NCBI RefSeq assembly: GCF_028912405.1
Contig: NZ_JAKELO010000002.1
Span: 1,621,276 to 1,685,275 of the forward strand
Reading direction: 5' to 3'
Length of the DNA stretch: 64,000 nt
DNA from: Methanogenium marinum
GTDB taxonomy: Archaea; Halobacteriota; Methanomicrobia; Methanomicrobiales; Methanomicrobiaceae
The notes beneath the pieces were generated by a model. It worked only from the letters and a program-made list of their open reading frames with translations, made no database searches and was not told the origin of the DNA. Of this stretch, positions 8,201 to 17,612 are shown in pieces. The stretch's first letter is position 1, and every line of letters starts with the position of its first letter. Position numbers and translations under genes: made by a program.

Positions 8201-8398
8201 TCAGGCGTATTTTTCAGCTGCCTTTTTGATCTTTTGGTTGACGTTGGGACTGTTTTCCATCCGGTGCCAGTCGTCTTTGCTCATGCCCATAAAGAAATCA
8301 CATGAATGGCACTTGAGCCAGATCTCGTATTCATCAGGTTCTTCTGCATGCAGTTGATCTTTTCCGCATTTTGGGCATTGATACGCAACTTCCTTCAA
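8201..8398 (-). CDS. Small zinc-ribbon protein with a likely TTG start
   Basis: A 65-residue protein with two CxxC knuckles (C-P-K-C and C-H-S-C) spaced about 26 residues apart, which is a zinc-ribbon layout, followed by a basic helical tail ending KAAEKYA. A TTG at 8398 is preceded by AGGGGAG with 6-base spacing and places the start five residues before the first conserved Gln-Cys. The frame also extends upstream to 8473 without an ATG. The protein may bind nucleic acid or another protein; no family name is certain. Confidence 0.55.
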   Translation of the reverse strand: MKEVAYQCPKCGKDQLHAEEPDEYEIWLKCHSCDFFMGMSKDDWHRMENSPNVNQKIKKAAEKYA

Positions 8399-8641
8399 TT
8401 GAAACTCCCCTGAAATATCTATTGAGAGATGCTTGTGGAGGGTAATAAACCTCTTGTTTCTCTTATTTTGCAAATTTTCAGTTTAATTGATATTTTATGT
8501 CAATTCTAATGTTTCATTCGGTCTGGTCTGTTCTTCCGAATAATATATTGACAGTCTATCAGCCTGTTCCTGTGGCATGGGTTGCGAGGTGGTTTTGATA
8601 TGGATGTCAGGTCAGGGCGACTGGCCACTGGATACTATTGT

Positions 8642-9537
8642 TTATCCCGGCTGTTTTTTCCATGCGGGATGCAGGGGCATCTCCTCGCGACGGCCCCCCG
8701 CATCACCTTCTTCGATGACCCGCACAAGGTTTTCCATTACAGAATCGACCTGCACCCAGGTGGGATTATCTGCTGGCATACCGGGGGTGCGGATAAGAAA
8801 CGGCCGTCCTTCATCGGCCGCTTTGCGAATCGCAGGATCCAACGGGATGGCGCCGAGGAAGGGGACGTCCATCTCCTTTGCAGCACGTTCACCACCGCCC
8901 CTCCCGAAGAGGTCAATGTCTTTGCCACAGTGGGGGCAGACCATGCCGCTCATATTTTCGATGATGCCTATAACAGGCAGCCCGATTGTCTGGACGAACT
9001 TCACCACCTTTGTGATGTCCAGAATGGCCACGTCCTGCGGGGTGGTGCCAATGACTGCTCCTGCAATGTTTGGGGCAAACTGGGCGATCGTCAGGGCCTC
9101 GTCTCCCGTCCCCGGCGGGAGGTCGACAACCAGATAATCGAGTTCTCCCCAGTGGACATCTTCGAGAAACTGCCGAATGGCTGCGGTCTTCATCGGCCCC
9201 CGCCAGATGACAGGGGCACTTGTTTCGGGCAAAAAAAAGCCATCGAGACCACTCCCAGATTGCCTGTCACTGGCACTGGTTCCATATGCTTCTGATCATA
9301 TGAAGCCATCTTTCGCCTTTCAATCCCAAGCATCTTAGGGATGTCCGGCCCGTGGATGTCGATGTCCAGAAGCCCTGTTATAAAGCCGTGGTTTGCAAAG
9401 GCAAACGCGAGATTGGCGGCAACGGTTGTTTTGCCGACACCCCCTTTGCCGGAGAGGATTAATACAACGTGTCGGACGGATATGCTGGCCCGTTTCTAAC
9501 CATTCGGTGGGGGGTGTGCCTGTCTCTCTTCTGCCAT
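8642..9537 (-). pseudogene. Mrp/NBP35-type Fe-S cluster carrier ATPase, disrupted by a stop and a frameshift
   Basis: The translation matches the Mrp/ApbC/NBP35 family of P-loop ATPases that carry iron-sulfur clusters: Walker A SGKGGVGKTT, DIDIHGPDIPKMLG, DLPPGTGDEALT and the CPHC cluster-ligand pair with ENMSGMVCPHCG. Two lesions are visible. A TAG lies at codon 14 (9498-9496) after the ATG at 9537. A run of eight bases at 9231-9238 is one base short of keeping the frame, so the ATPase N-terminus and the rest are in different frames. With both lesions the gene looks inactive, unless the run is a sequencing error and initiation occurs after the TAG at a non-ATG codon. A functional copy would be expected elsewhere in the genome. 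Confidence 0.75.
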
Positions 9538-9861
9538 ATGCCCCTTACTCAGGTGGGAAGCGTATAAAGGTTTGTGCGGGGAATGACGGGTAAAATGACC
9601 AGATGCTTTCTCTTATGATGTGTGAATGGCGTATTGACGAAAATTTTGCATGGAAATTCACCCTGTTTATATCCTTTTATCTCATCATGAGAAGTGAAAA
9701 CGGGAAATTGGTTCTTCATGGTCTCCGTTAATTACGTTATTAAATCGTCATTTTTCCGGCAACCATTCAAAATTATATCATTTATTTATGTTAGATGGTA
9801 ACATCAATTGATACTGCATTTAGTTCCTGTGGTGAGTATGCATAACAAAAGGACCATTCCT

Positions 9862-10521
9862 ATGTCAGAGACAAAGAAAAATGTCGATAAAAAAGGTTCA
9901 CGCGATATGGATGAGATTGCAAAGACTCTCTTTGCCCCGGTATATCCGGTCATCGCAGAGAATATCATCCGAAGACTTGGGATTACAACAGGCACCTGCG
10001 TTGACATTGGAAGTGGTCCGGCATCCCTTGCAATTGCTGTCGCACGCCAGAGCAATCTCTCAATTATCGCGCTGGACTACTCTGATGACATGCATGATGC
10101 AGCAGCACGCAATATCAATGAAGCAGGCCTTTCTGATCGGATTCATCTCCTCTGCGGTGATGTGCATGCCATACCGCTTGATGATGACTCTGCAGACCTC
10201 ATCATCAGCAGGGGCTCTATGCACTTCTGGGACGACATCCGCACTGCCTTCCGGGAAATATACCGCATATTAAAACCCGGCGGCAAGACCTATATCGGGG
10301 CCGGATTTGGCAACAAAGAGTTGCGAGACGAAATATACATCACAAAGAACAAAGCGAATCCAGACTGGAAGGAATTTAGCAGAAAAACGTTCTCACCTGA
10401 GAATGTGGAACGGTTCCGCACCATGCTCGATGAAATCGGGGTGCCGGAGTACGAGATCATTCTTGGGGATGAAGGGTTATGGATTGTGCTCTCAAAGACA
10501 AAACCCGGGGCACTTGCATGA
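9862..10521 (+). CDS. Class I SAM-dependent methyltransferase, copy A
   Basis: About 219 residues. Features are SAM motif I CVDIGSGPASLAIA, acidic loop ALDYSDDMHD, motif DVHAIPLDDDSADLIISRGS and post-motif LKPGGKTYIG: a standard Rossmann methyltransferase of the UbiE/Methyltransf_11 type. It is strongly similar along its full length to 16953-17612 and more distantly to 13016-13645. The ATG at 9862 is chosen because both copies A and B share MSETKK and the preceding leader (GGACCATTCCT against GGACTATTCTT). The substrate is unknown. It sits at one edge of the ABC importer locus and, unlike copy B, is not followed by a radical SAM gene. Confidence 0.78.
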   Translation: MSETKKNVDKKGSRDMDEIAKTLFAPVYPVIAENIIRRLGITTGTCVDIGSGPASLAIAVARQSNLSIIALDYSDDMHDAAARNINEAGLSDRIHLLCGDVHAIPLDDDSADLIISRGSMHFWDDIRTAFREIYRILKPGGKTYIGAGFGNKELRDEIYITKNKANPDWKEFSRKTFSPENVERFRTMLDEIGVPEYEIILGDEGLWIVLSKTKPGALA

Positions 10522-10562
10522 CCGCATCCAGCAGGTAATCAGATACACAAATCAATTTTTTC

Positions 10563-11155
10563 CTATCTTTGTTCAAGCGCACCACGCTGCATCACAAGAA
10601 ACTCCTTCAGCTCATCCAATGTTTTCGGGATGCATTTATGGATGACCACCGAGGGGGTGATTATCTCCACCATCATCCGTGCCTCCGGGAGGGAAACCGG
10701 CTGGTGCTGGTCGGTGATGATGGCATGCTGGAATGCGAATTTCTCCTGGTCGTGGCGCAGCATCGTGTCAAATCCGTTCGGGATACCCCGACGGATGCGT
10801 TTCTGCCGGAGGGAGTATGAGCCGCTCCAGTGGAGGTGAACGACATCAATTTGGTTGATTATTTCCGGGGGCAGGGTATTGATACATTGGCGCATGGCCG
10901 TGATGGAGTCCGCTTCTGTATCTGAAGTGGTGATGAGGTTTATGGGGTGGCCGGTATCCAGCAGAAATCCATAGTTCGAAAACTCTAAGAAGTTCATGAA
11001 AGAAAGGATGGAGTCAGGGTCAGTGTAGGTGAGACCTGGATATCAGAGGTTTTCAAACTGGAGGCGGACTGGTGGTTCACCACCGGAGAAGGTTGCGACC
11101 AGTTTATTGAGAGATTCTCCAGACTGTTTTAGCACTCGCCTGTTCATCTTTTGTA
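10563..11155 (-). pseudogene. Truncated, stop-containing copy of the TIM-barrel gene at 19506-20540
   Basis: The minus-strand translation aligns with about residues 150-344 of the intact TIM-barrel protein. The tryptophan corresponding to residue 184 is a TGA stop (11045-11043) right after the metal-ligand motif LQFEN. The 5' 150 codons are missing. The last metal-ligand glutamate (E320 in VVHECIP) has become lysine (VIHKCIP), so even a protein restarted at the ATG at 10997 would lack a ligand. This is a decayed duplicate; nucleotide similarity with the intact copy remains high. Confidence 0.8.
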
Positions 11156-11184
11156 TGAGGAGTGGAGAGTCCACCTGAACGTTT

Positions 11185-11979
11185 TCACTTCTCTTGTCTG
11201 CATGCAGATGGCACACAGATCAGCCGACCCACTTCTTCAACGTGGGTGACCGTTACATCAATGCCGTATGCCCGCTGCAGATTTGCCGGGGTGATGACCA
11301 TGTCAGCGTCACCGACTGCGATGAACCGGCAGTCCTTCATGATTGCCACCCGCTGGGGGATAATAAAACTGTGATCCGGGAAGTGGGAGCTCATTATGAT
11401 GGCAATCCCTTCGTGTGCCAGTTTTTCGATGAGACGGAGCACCCGGACCTGATTGCCGAAATCAAGGTGTGAAGTCGGTTCATCAAGTATCATCACCTCA
11501 GGCTGCTGGGCGAGGGCCCGGGCGATGAGAACCAGCTGGAGTTCGCCGCCGCTGATCTCAGAAACGGGTCGTTTAGCGAGATGAGTGATGCCGACAGTGT
11601 CGATGGCATCCTCTGCGATTTTGCGGTCTTCTTCACCTGGGGAACTGAAAAGAGAGATGTGAGGGGAACGTCCCATCAACACATATTCCTGCACGGGGAA
11701 CGGGAATACGACCTGATGGCCCTGGGGGACATAAGCAATTTGCTTTGCGATATCCGCTCTGCTGAGTTCTCCAATTTCATGCCCGTTTAAAAGAATGCTC
11801 CCGTGTAACAGTGGCATCAGGCCGACAAGACATTTGATGAGGGTTGACTTGCCAGTGCCGTTCGGACCAAGGATGCAAAGGCACTCGTTCTTCCCGATGG
11901 TAAGCGAGATATCTTCAAAGATCATGCGTTCGCCGTCATAGGAGAATGCTGCATCGCTGACTTCAAGAATCATTCCCAT
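11185..11979 (-). CDS. ABC transporter ATP-binding protein, iron-siderophore/corrinoid (FecE/BtuD) type
   Basis: A 264-residue ATPase with Walker A GPNGTGKST, Q-loop VPQGHQ, signature ISGGELQLVLIARALA, Walker B VMILDEPTSHLD and H-loop SSHFPDHS. The short C-terminus ends in a Cys- and Lys-containing tail. The GPNGTGKST and LDEPTSHLD sequences place it in the FecE/BtuD group serving FecCD-type permeases. Its start overlaps the permease stop by 10 bases, indicating coupled expression. It energises uptake of a chelate (iron-siderophore, heme or corrinoid; not distinguishable) across the membrane. A degraded duplicate of its 3' end lies at 22420-22640. Confidence 0.85.
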   Translation of the reverse strand: MGMILEVSDAAFSYDGERMIFEDISLTIGKNECLCILGPNGTGKSTLIKCLVGLMPLLHGSILLNGHEIGELSRADIAKQIAYVPQGHQVVFPFPVQEYVLMGRSPHISLFSSPGEEDRKIAEDAIDTVGITHLAKRPVSEISGGELQLVLIARALAQQPEVMILDEPTSHLDFGNQVRVLRLIEKLAHEGIAIIMSSHFPDHSFIIPQRVAIMKDCRFIAVGDADMVITPANLQRAYGIDVTVTHVEEVGRLICVPSACRQEK

Positions 11980-13019
11980 CCCACCTTCCGGAACCGCAGC
12001 AGATAGGCAAAGACCGGTGCCCCGATGATGGCCGTAAGAATGCCAAGGGGAATTTCTGCTGTTGTCAGTGTCCGTGCAATATCATCGACCGCGAGAAGAT
12101 AGGCGGCACCGATCATTATTGATACCGGCAGGATCTTTTTGTAGTCCGGGCCGACAAGCATCCGGGCGATATGGGGCACGACAAGGCCGACCCACCCGAC
12201 AAGCCCTGCGATACAGACTGCAGCAGCGGTGATGAATGTTGCGGAAACAATGATCACCCCGGTCATCATGCGGGTGTTAACGCCAAGGGACTTTGCTTCG
12301 TCTTCACCCATCGCAAGGATATTGATCCGCCACCGGATAAGGAGCAGGACAATGCTGCCTGCGATGATCGTTGTTGCCACCCAAAAGAGGTCGCCTGTAC
12401 TCACATCTGCAAGGCTCCCCATCAGCCAGAAGACGATGGCAGGGAGTTCTTCATCCGGATCTGCCACATATTTTGCAAGTGATATGAGTGCGGTAAAGAA
12501 GGCACCAACAATAATACCTGAGAGGACGAGGACGAGTGTGGTAGTTGTGGTCTTGTAGACACGGGAGAGCATGTAGGTGGCGGTGACTGAGATAATACCG
12601 AATACGAAGGCCAGGAACTGAACGGCCACCGTTGAATCTGAGAGAAGAATGCCCAGTGCGGCACCGAATCCAGCCCCTGCCGCCACACCAAGGATGCTGG
12701 GTGAGACAAGCGGGTTGCGGAAGAGTCCCTGAAACGAGGCGCCTGAGACTGCAAGGCCCGCACCGACGAGCATTGCGGCACAGATGCGGGGAAGGCGGAT
12801 CCTGAGGATGACCGTGTTCATCACATCGGGCCATGTCTGTGGGATGTCGACCAGAGAAAATGGCAACGCATCATTCACGGCAGAAAGAAGGATCGTAATG
12901 ACTGTTGCAGGTTCAATTGCATATCGGCCCATAAAAAGTGAGACAAAGAAGACCAGTATTACGAGGGCAAAAAGGGATATGCCAACTCCCAGCCCCCGTG
13001 CTCTCTCATTCAGTTTCAT
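11970..13019 (-). CDS. FecCD-family ABC transporter permease
   Basis: About 349 residues with around ten transmembrane helices. Family landmarks include LRLPRICAAMLVGAGLAVSG, FRNPLVSPSILG, GEDEAKSLGVN and GLVGWVGLVVPHIAR, typical of BtuC/FecCD/FhuB permeases. The ATG at 13019 is chosen because a GGAG motif lies 9 bases upstream and the codon overlaps the methyltransferase stop as ATGA, giving tight translational coupling. It works with the ATPase at 11185-11979 and very probably the binding protein at 14010-16292. Confidence 0.88.
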   Translation of the reverse strand: MKLNERARGLGVGISLFALVILVFFVSLFMGRYAIEPATVITILLSAVNDALPFSLVDIPQTWPDVMNTVILRIRLPRICAAMLVGAGLAVSGASFQGLFRNPLVSPSILGVAAGAGFGAALGILLSDSTVAVQFLAFVFGIISVTATYMLSRVYKTTTTTLVLVLSGIIVGAFFTALISLAKYVADPDEELPAIVFWLMGSLADVSTGDLFWVATTIIAGSIVLLLIRWRINILAMGEDEAKSLGVNTRMMTGVIIVSATFITAAAVCIAGLVGWVGLVVPHIARMLVGPDYKKILPVSIMIGAAYLLAVDDIARTLTTAEIPLGILTAIIGAPVFAYLLRFRKVGWE

Positions 13020-13645
13020 TGGGCATTCTCCTTTCCGAATATAATCCAGAGTTGCCATGAGTCGTGGATGATTTTGTAGTCCTGTATCCCTGCTGTCTCA
13101 AGTGCATACCTGAAACGGTCTGCAGTCTCTTTTCCAAGCCGTTTTCTGACGCCAACTATCCATATGGGGTCAATGGTGTCCATCGTCTGTTTCACTCTGG
13201 AAAGGATTTCTTCCGTCCCAAATCCACCGCCGATAAATGCTTTTCCGCCGGGTGTCAGCACCCGCTGTATCTCCTGGAATGCCGTTGCTGTATCCTCCCA
13301 GAAGAAGACGGATCCCTTGCTTATGATCAGGTCTGCTGATGCATCGGCAAAGGGCATCTCCATGACATTTCCTGTTACCGGAATTATCCGGTCAGAAAGT
13401 CCTGCTTTTTGGATGTTCTCTGTGGCTATCGGAAACATTGCCTCTGAGATGTCCAGGGCATAGATGGTAAGTGAGGTGAGCCGGGCAAGTTCAATGGCCA
13501 GATGTCCGGGCCCACTTCCGATATCAATTGCTGTGCCTTTGGTTATGCCACAATTCTCTGTGATTTGGTGGGCGACAGCTGGATTTACCGGTGCGAAAGC
13601 GGTTTTTAAAATGGAGTTGAACTGACGTGCTTCTTCTGTGTTCAT
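13016..13645 (-). CDS. Class I SAM-dependent methyltransferase inside the ABC importer operon
   Basis: A 209-residue methyltransferase with motif I AIDIGSGPGHLAIEL, acidic loop ALDISEAMF, NVMEMPFADASADLIISKGS and LTPGGKAFIGGGFG. It is a diverged paralogue of 9862-10521 and 16953-17612 (shared FAPV-P start region, ISKGS/ISRGS motif and GGFG-E/K-E motif). It overlaps the permease start (ATGA), so it is translated as part of the importer operon. That physical coupling suggests it methylates the imported ligand, or a compound needed to capture or release it; the substrate is unknown. Confidence 0.78.
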   Translation of the reverse strand: MNTEEARQFNSILKTAFAPVNPAVAHQITENCGITKGTAIDIGSGPGHLAIELARLTSLTIYALDISEAMFPIATENIQKAGLSDRIIPVTGNVMEMPFADASADLIISKGSVFFWEDTATAFQEIQRVLTPGGKAFIGGGFGTEEILSRVKQTMDTIDPIWIVGVRKRLGKETADRFRYALETAGIQDYKIIHDSWQLWIIFGKENAQ

Positions 13646-14009
13646 CTTTTTTAGTCCGGTTTTATGTGTGAGGTCATTCTGGTTTTTCCCTTCCGTCTGT
13701 TGGATACTGGTGATATTTCATCGATACCATGGTTTTTGGACTCCTTTTGATTCTGTCACATTTTCTGAGAAAAAGGGTGTTGGAACAGAATTGGTTGGAT
13801 ATTATTGGAAACAGTCCAACACGGTTTTTTCGAATGGAAAGAGGGGCTGTCGTATTTTCATTGAAATTTCTGTTTTCTCCATAAGACATCCCTGCTATTT
13901 TTGTATCAGGCTTTTTTTCATTTGATTATTCCTGTGCAAACGCTATTTCAGATGATTTTAAAAAATGGTGGGGTAATAACCCGTTTTTTGTTCTTTTTGA
14001 CCTGATAAT
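13646..14009. other. Intergenic region between binding protein and methyltransferase genes
   Basis: About 365 AT-rich bases between two minus-strand genes of the same locus. T- and A-rich tracts are present, but no convincing open frame, repeat or RNA gene was found. The length suggests the binding protein gene and the methyltransferase-permease-ATPase set may be separate transcripts. Confidence 0.45.
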
Positions 14010-16292
14010 TCAGGCTGCTGCGGGTATCTGCACGAATGGGCCGATAATTTCCTTTGCCTCTGCGTCATCCATTTCATAGAAGTAGAATTCATTATAGAAT
14101 GCCTCTGTTTCTTCGATGATATCAAGGTCAACAACATCAGGGCAGGCACCATCTGCAACCCACATCATACCAAGCACAGACTCCGGGACAGGGCTTGCCC
14201 AGTCACCGACGAAGCGTGGTACGCGGTATACTGTGTCATTCTCAACAGCACTGATGTCCTGCCAGGTGGCGTCGTTCAGTACAACTGACGGGTCCAGCGT
14301 GTTTGAGAGCAGGACAATATCTGGGTTCCATCCGATGATGGTCTCGATACTGACGGTCGGTTTGTAATTGCCGACAAGATCGGCTGAGACCAGTCGGCAT
14401 CCTGCACCCTCAGTCCATTCCTGATGGAACTTTCCACCAGCAAAAGTCTTCAGGGGAGCACTGCCGGAGAGGTACAGTCCCTTGCGGTCATCCATTGCGA
14501 TACCATCGGTAAGATCAGTGACCGATGCACGCTTGTCGTCGAGGTATGAGACCAGGTCTGCTGCACGGTCTGGTTTGTTAAGCACGTTGCCGAGGAGAGT
14601 TATCGCACTGTCGACATTGGTGAGGCTTGAAGGGTCTATCTTTACTACCGGAACACCGATATCGTCCAGGCCGGTAATGGGTAAGCAGGTCTTTGCGATG
14701 ATGACATCGGGGTTCAGTGAGAGTATCATCTCTTTATTGGCGTCGCTGCTGCCGGCTGCAACGACAACGGCTTTACTTGCAATAGTGGGGTCAATTGCGT
14801 TGAATCCTTCGTCGACCTGTGCACAACTGTCGATACCGACCAGCCTTTCCGCACTGCCTTCATCGATTGCCATAATCATCGCAGCCGCCGGTGCATAGAC
14901 AGCGACTACCTTCTGGACATCGTATGGGATTGTGACCGTATTGCCCGCCATGTCAGTGATGGTTTTCGTCCGGCATGCCGGGAATGCACCCATCAGTTCA
15001 CATGCATCGTCGTCACTCATGTCGTAGTTGTAGAACTCTTTGTAGAAGTCCTCTGTCTCCTGCACCATGTCTAAGTCGATGCAGTCATGGTATGTGCCGT
15101 TTGCAATCCACATCATACCGAGAACGGACTCCGGAACGGGGCTTGCCCAGTCGCCAACGAATCGTGGGACACAGTAGACACGGTGATGTTCAACAGCACT
15201 GATGTCCTTCCATGCGGGATCATCTAACACATCGTCCGTGCACAGGCTGTTTGAGAGGATGATGAGATCAGGATTCCAGCCAATGATAGTCTCTATGCTG
15301 ACGGTTGGTTTGTAATTTCCAACGAGTTCAGATGATACCAGATCACAACCGGCGCCGTTTGTCCACTCTTCATGGAACTTGCCTCCGGCAAAGGTCTTCA
15401 GGGGTGCACTGCCGGAGAGGTAAAGTCCTTCATGTTCACAGGCGGGGATGTCACAGGTGGCGTCAAGCACAGCGTTTCTCTTTGTGTCCAGATATGAAAC
15501 AAGTTCTGCTGCCCGGTCATGTCTGTTAAGCACGTCACCAATGAGGGTCAGGGCGGTGTCGACATTGGCGAGACTTGCAGTATTGATCCATACGACGGGG
15601 ACGCCAATCCCTTCAAAGTCCGGTGCCGGCCCACAGGTCTTTGCGATGATGACATCGGGGTCAAGGGAAAGCAGGGTCTCTTTGTTGAGACTGCCGTCTG
15701 CCTCGACAACGACGGTTTTCTTTGCCATGGTGGGGTCAATGGTGTTAAATCCTTCGTCATCCCGTGCATCGCCGTCAACACCGACAAGGAATCTGGCCTG
15801 ACCATCGTCCATGGCCATGACCATCGCTGCTGCCGGGGCATACAGGCAGACAACCCGTTTCACATTATAGGGGATCGTGACCGTGTTGCCGTTCATGTCA
15901 GTGACCGTCCGTGATGTTGGTGTGTTGGAACTGTCATCGTCATCCGCCTCATATGCCGCCATCCCAACTGAAACGGTAGCCTCTGGTTCCACAGTCTCTT
16001 CAGGTGTGGGTTCTTCTGTTGGCTCTTCTGTCGCAGATGTTGCAGTAGGTTTTTCCGTGTCAGTATCCGCTGCGTTGGATTCTGTCTGAGCCTGTGTGGC
16101 CTCAGGGGCTACGTTTCCCTGGGATGGTGCTCCTGCTCCGGCACTGCCGGATGAATCCGATGCACTGGGCATCTCTACATGTGGCATTTCTGCTGAATCG
16201 CTGCTGCCAGTACCTAATAGTACAGCAGCACCGGCAACTACCACAACAGCCACGCCGACTGCAAGAATGATTGATAAAACTGATTTTTCCAT
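14010..16292 (-). CDS. Membrane-anchored ABC substrate-binding protein with two tandem FepB/BtuF-type domains
   Basis: A 760-residue protein. An N-terminal hydrophobic anchor (about 5-27) has no lipobox Cys. It is followed by a Ser/Thr/Glu/Pro-rich linker (about 30-127) and then two full class III periplasmic-binding domains. Domain 1 runs from about 128 to 440 and domain 2 from about 442 to 750. Each begins T-D-M-x-G-N-T-V-T-I-P-Y and contains DPDVIIAKTC or NPDVIIAKTC, YLSGSAPLKTFAGGKFH and VPRFVGDWASPVPESVLGMMW. The duplication is internal and recent-looking, with strong identity between domains. Such proteins capture iron-siderophores, heme or corrinoids outside the cell and hand them to a FecCD permease, here 11970-13019. 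Two domains per chain is unusual and may give two docking sites or cooperative capture. Confidence 0.85.
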   Translation of the reverse strand: MEKSVLSIILAVGVAVVVVAGAAVLLGTGSSDSAEMPHVEMPSASDSSGSAGAGAPSQGNVAPEATQAQTESNAADTDTEKPTATSATEEPTEEPTPEETVEPEATVSVGMAAYEADDDDSSNTPTSRTVTDMNGNTVTIPYNVKRVVCLYAPAAAMVMAMDDGQARFLVGVDGDARDDEGFNTIDPTMAKKTVVVEADGSLNKETLLSLDPDVIIAKTCGPAPDFEGIGVPVVWINTASLANVDTALTLIGDVLNRHDRAAELVSYLDTKRNAVLDATCDIPACEHEGLYLSGSAPLKTFAGGKFHEEWTNGAGCDLVSSELVGNYKPTVSIETIIGWNPDLIILSNSLCTDDVLDDPAWKDISAVEHHRVYCVPRFVGDWASPVPESVLGMMWIANGTYHDCIDLDMVQETEDFYKEFYNYDMSDDDACELMGAFPACRTKTITDMAGNTVTIPYDVQKVVAVYAPAAAMIMAIDEGSAERLVGIDSCAQVDEGFNAIDPTIASKAVVVAAGSSDANKEMILSLNPDVIIAKTCLPITGLDDIGVPVVKIDPSSLTNVDSAITLLGNVLNKPDRAADLVSYLDDKRASVTDLTDGIAMDDRKGLYLSGSAPLKTFAGGKFHQEWTEGAGCRLVSADLVGNYKPTVSIETIIGWNPDIVLLSNTLDPSVVLNDATWQDISAVENDTVYRVPRFVGDWASPVPESVLGMMWVADGACPDVVDLDIIEETEAFYNEFYFYEMDDAEAKEIIGPFVQIPAAA

Positions 16293-16952
16293 ATAATTCC
16301 TCTCATTTATTTCAATGAATAACGTCTGCCAGAAATGGCTTGAACGGTTTTTATTTTTAAATAGGATAAGTGTTTTTACTCAATTGCGCGAAATTATAAT
16401 TATATTAAATTAACATAGTTTTAGGATTCCTCTGCAGTTTTCATATGTGGATTAAATTAATGCAGATTTTTTGGATTTAGAATTGCAATTTTATATTCAG
16501 ACTCGTTTGAGGCATTGGGGCAGTGTGGCAAATATCAAATGAGTTTCCGAAGGCAGAATTTGGATATTCTCGTTGCATTTTTTGTGGGCGGATAATTTTA
16601 CTATATGGTTATCGGGGAGTTTGATGTCGATTCATACGGACATTTCCCGAAAAATGAGAGAAAATCGTATGATCTCAATGTATTCTGAATAAGTGTATTC
16701 TGAATGCTTAATCCCCGTATTTTCTGCCACTGTATATCCAGCAGAGGCATTTTGCTCGTTGAAGATGATTCAGTATTGCTGAAGATTTCAATTGAATCCT
16801 GCAAAAGATGCATTAACCGGTGTTCACTGTCTGAATCGTCATGTTTATGCTAAGTCCACAACAATTTGTCATTTACCAAATCAGAAAGTTAACCTGTATT
16901 GCTGTTTGAGTGTCATTCCTCTGTTGAACACATATACTATAGGACTATTCTT
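16293..16952. other. Long AT-rich divergent control region
   Basis: About 660 bases between the binding protein gene (minus) and methyltransferase copy B (plus). A TATA-like stretch on the minus strand (TATTTAAAAATA, about 16352-16366) could drive the binding protein gene. The 20 bases before the methyltransferase start resemble the leader of copy A. No open frame with a recognisable product was found. The length suggests room for regulator sites serving both directions. Confidence 0.45.
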
Positions 16953-17612
16953 ATGTCAGAAACAAAGAAAAAATTTGAAAAAAAAGGAGCCAGTGGTATG
17001 GATGAAATCGCAAAAACTATATTTGCGCCGATATATCCTGTCATTGCAGAAAATATCATCCGAAGATTTGGGATTACGACCGGCACCTGTGTCGACCTTG
17101 GCAGCGGTCCGGCCAGTCTTTCAATTGCTGTTGCACGGCAGTCAGATCTCTTTGTTATCGGACTGGACTATTCTGATGACATGCATGAGGCTGCCTCACG
17201 CAATATCAATGAAGCAGGTCTTTCTGAGCGGATTCGTCTCCTCTGCGGAGATGTCCATGCGATGCCGCTCGATGATGACTCTGCCGACCTCATCATCAGC
17301 CGGGGTTCAATGTTCTTCTGGGATGATATACACACCGCTTTCCGGGAGGTATACCGTATCTTAAAACCTGGTGGGAAGACCTACATTGGAGGCGGTTTTG
17401 GCAACAAGGAACTGCGGGATGAGATCTCTCTTGCCATGATAAAAAAGAATCCGGACTGGGAAAAATTCAACAAAAAAAATATATCACCGGGGAATGTGGG
17501 GCGGTTCCGTGCCATGCTCGATGAAATCGGTATACCCGGGTATGAAATAATTCTTGGGGACGAAGGCTTCTGGATTGTGATCTCAAAGACAGAACCCGGG
17601 GCACTCTTATGA
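16953..17612 (+). CDS. Class I SAM-dependent methyltransferase, copy B
   Basis: About 219 residues, near-identical in layout to 9862-10521: MSETKK start, motif I CVDLGSGPASLSIA, GLDYSDDMHE, VHAMPLDDDSADLIISRGS and LKPGGKTYIGGGFG. It overlaps the radical SAM gene by ATGA, so the two are translationally coupled and probably act on the same compound. The two copies differ mainly in surface positions, consistent with a segmental duplication. Substrate unknown. Confidence 0.8.
   Translation: MSETKKKFEKKGASGMDEIAKTIFAPIYPVIAENIIRRFGITTGTCVDLGSGPASLSIAVARQSDLFVIGLDYSDDMHEAASRNINEAGLSERIRLLCGDVHAMPLDDDSADLIISRGSMFFWDDIHTAFREVYRILKPGGKTYIGGGFGNKELRDEISLAMIKKNPDWEKFNKKNISPGNVGRFRAMLDEIGIPGYEIILGDEGFWIVISKTEPGALL

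Noticed and set aside
9496-9498. In-frame TAG in the Mrp gene read as pyrrolysine
   Set aside because: No pyrrolysine genes are visible, the order is not known for it, and a second frameshift in the same gene makes simple inactivation more likely.
11043-11045. TGA in the TIM-barrel copy read as selenocysteine
   Set aside because: The intact copy has Trp here, no SECIS-like element was seen, the 5' end is missing and a metal ligand is also lost.
13064-13463. Plus-strand open frames opposite the methyltransferase gene
   Set aside because: They are antisense to a clear gene and have no motif or ribosome site of their own.
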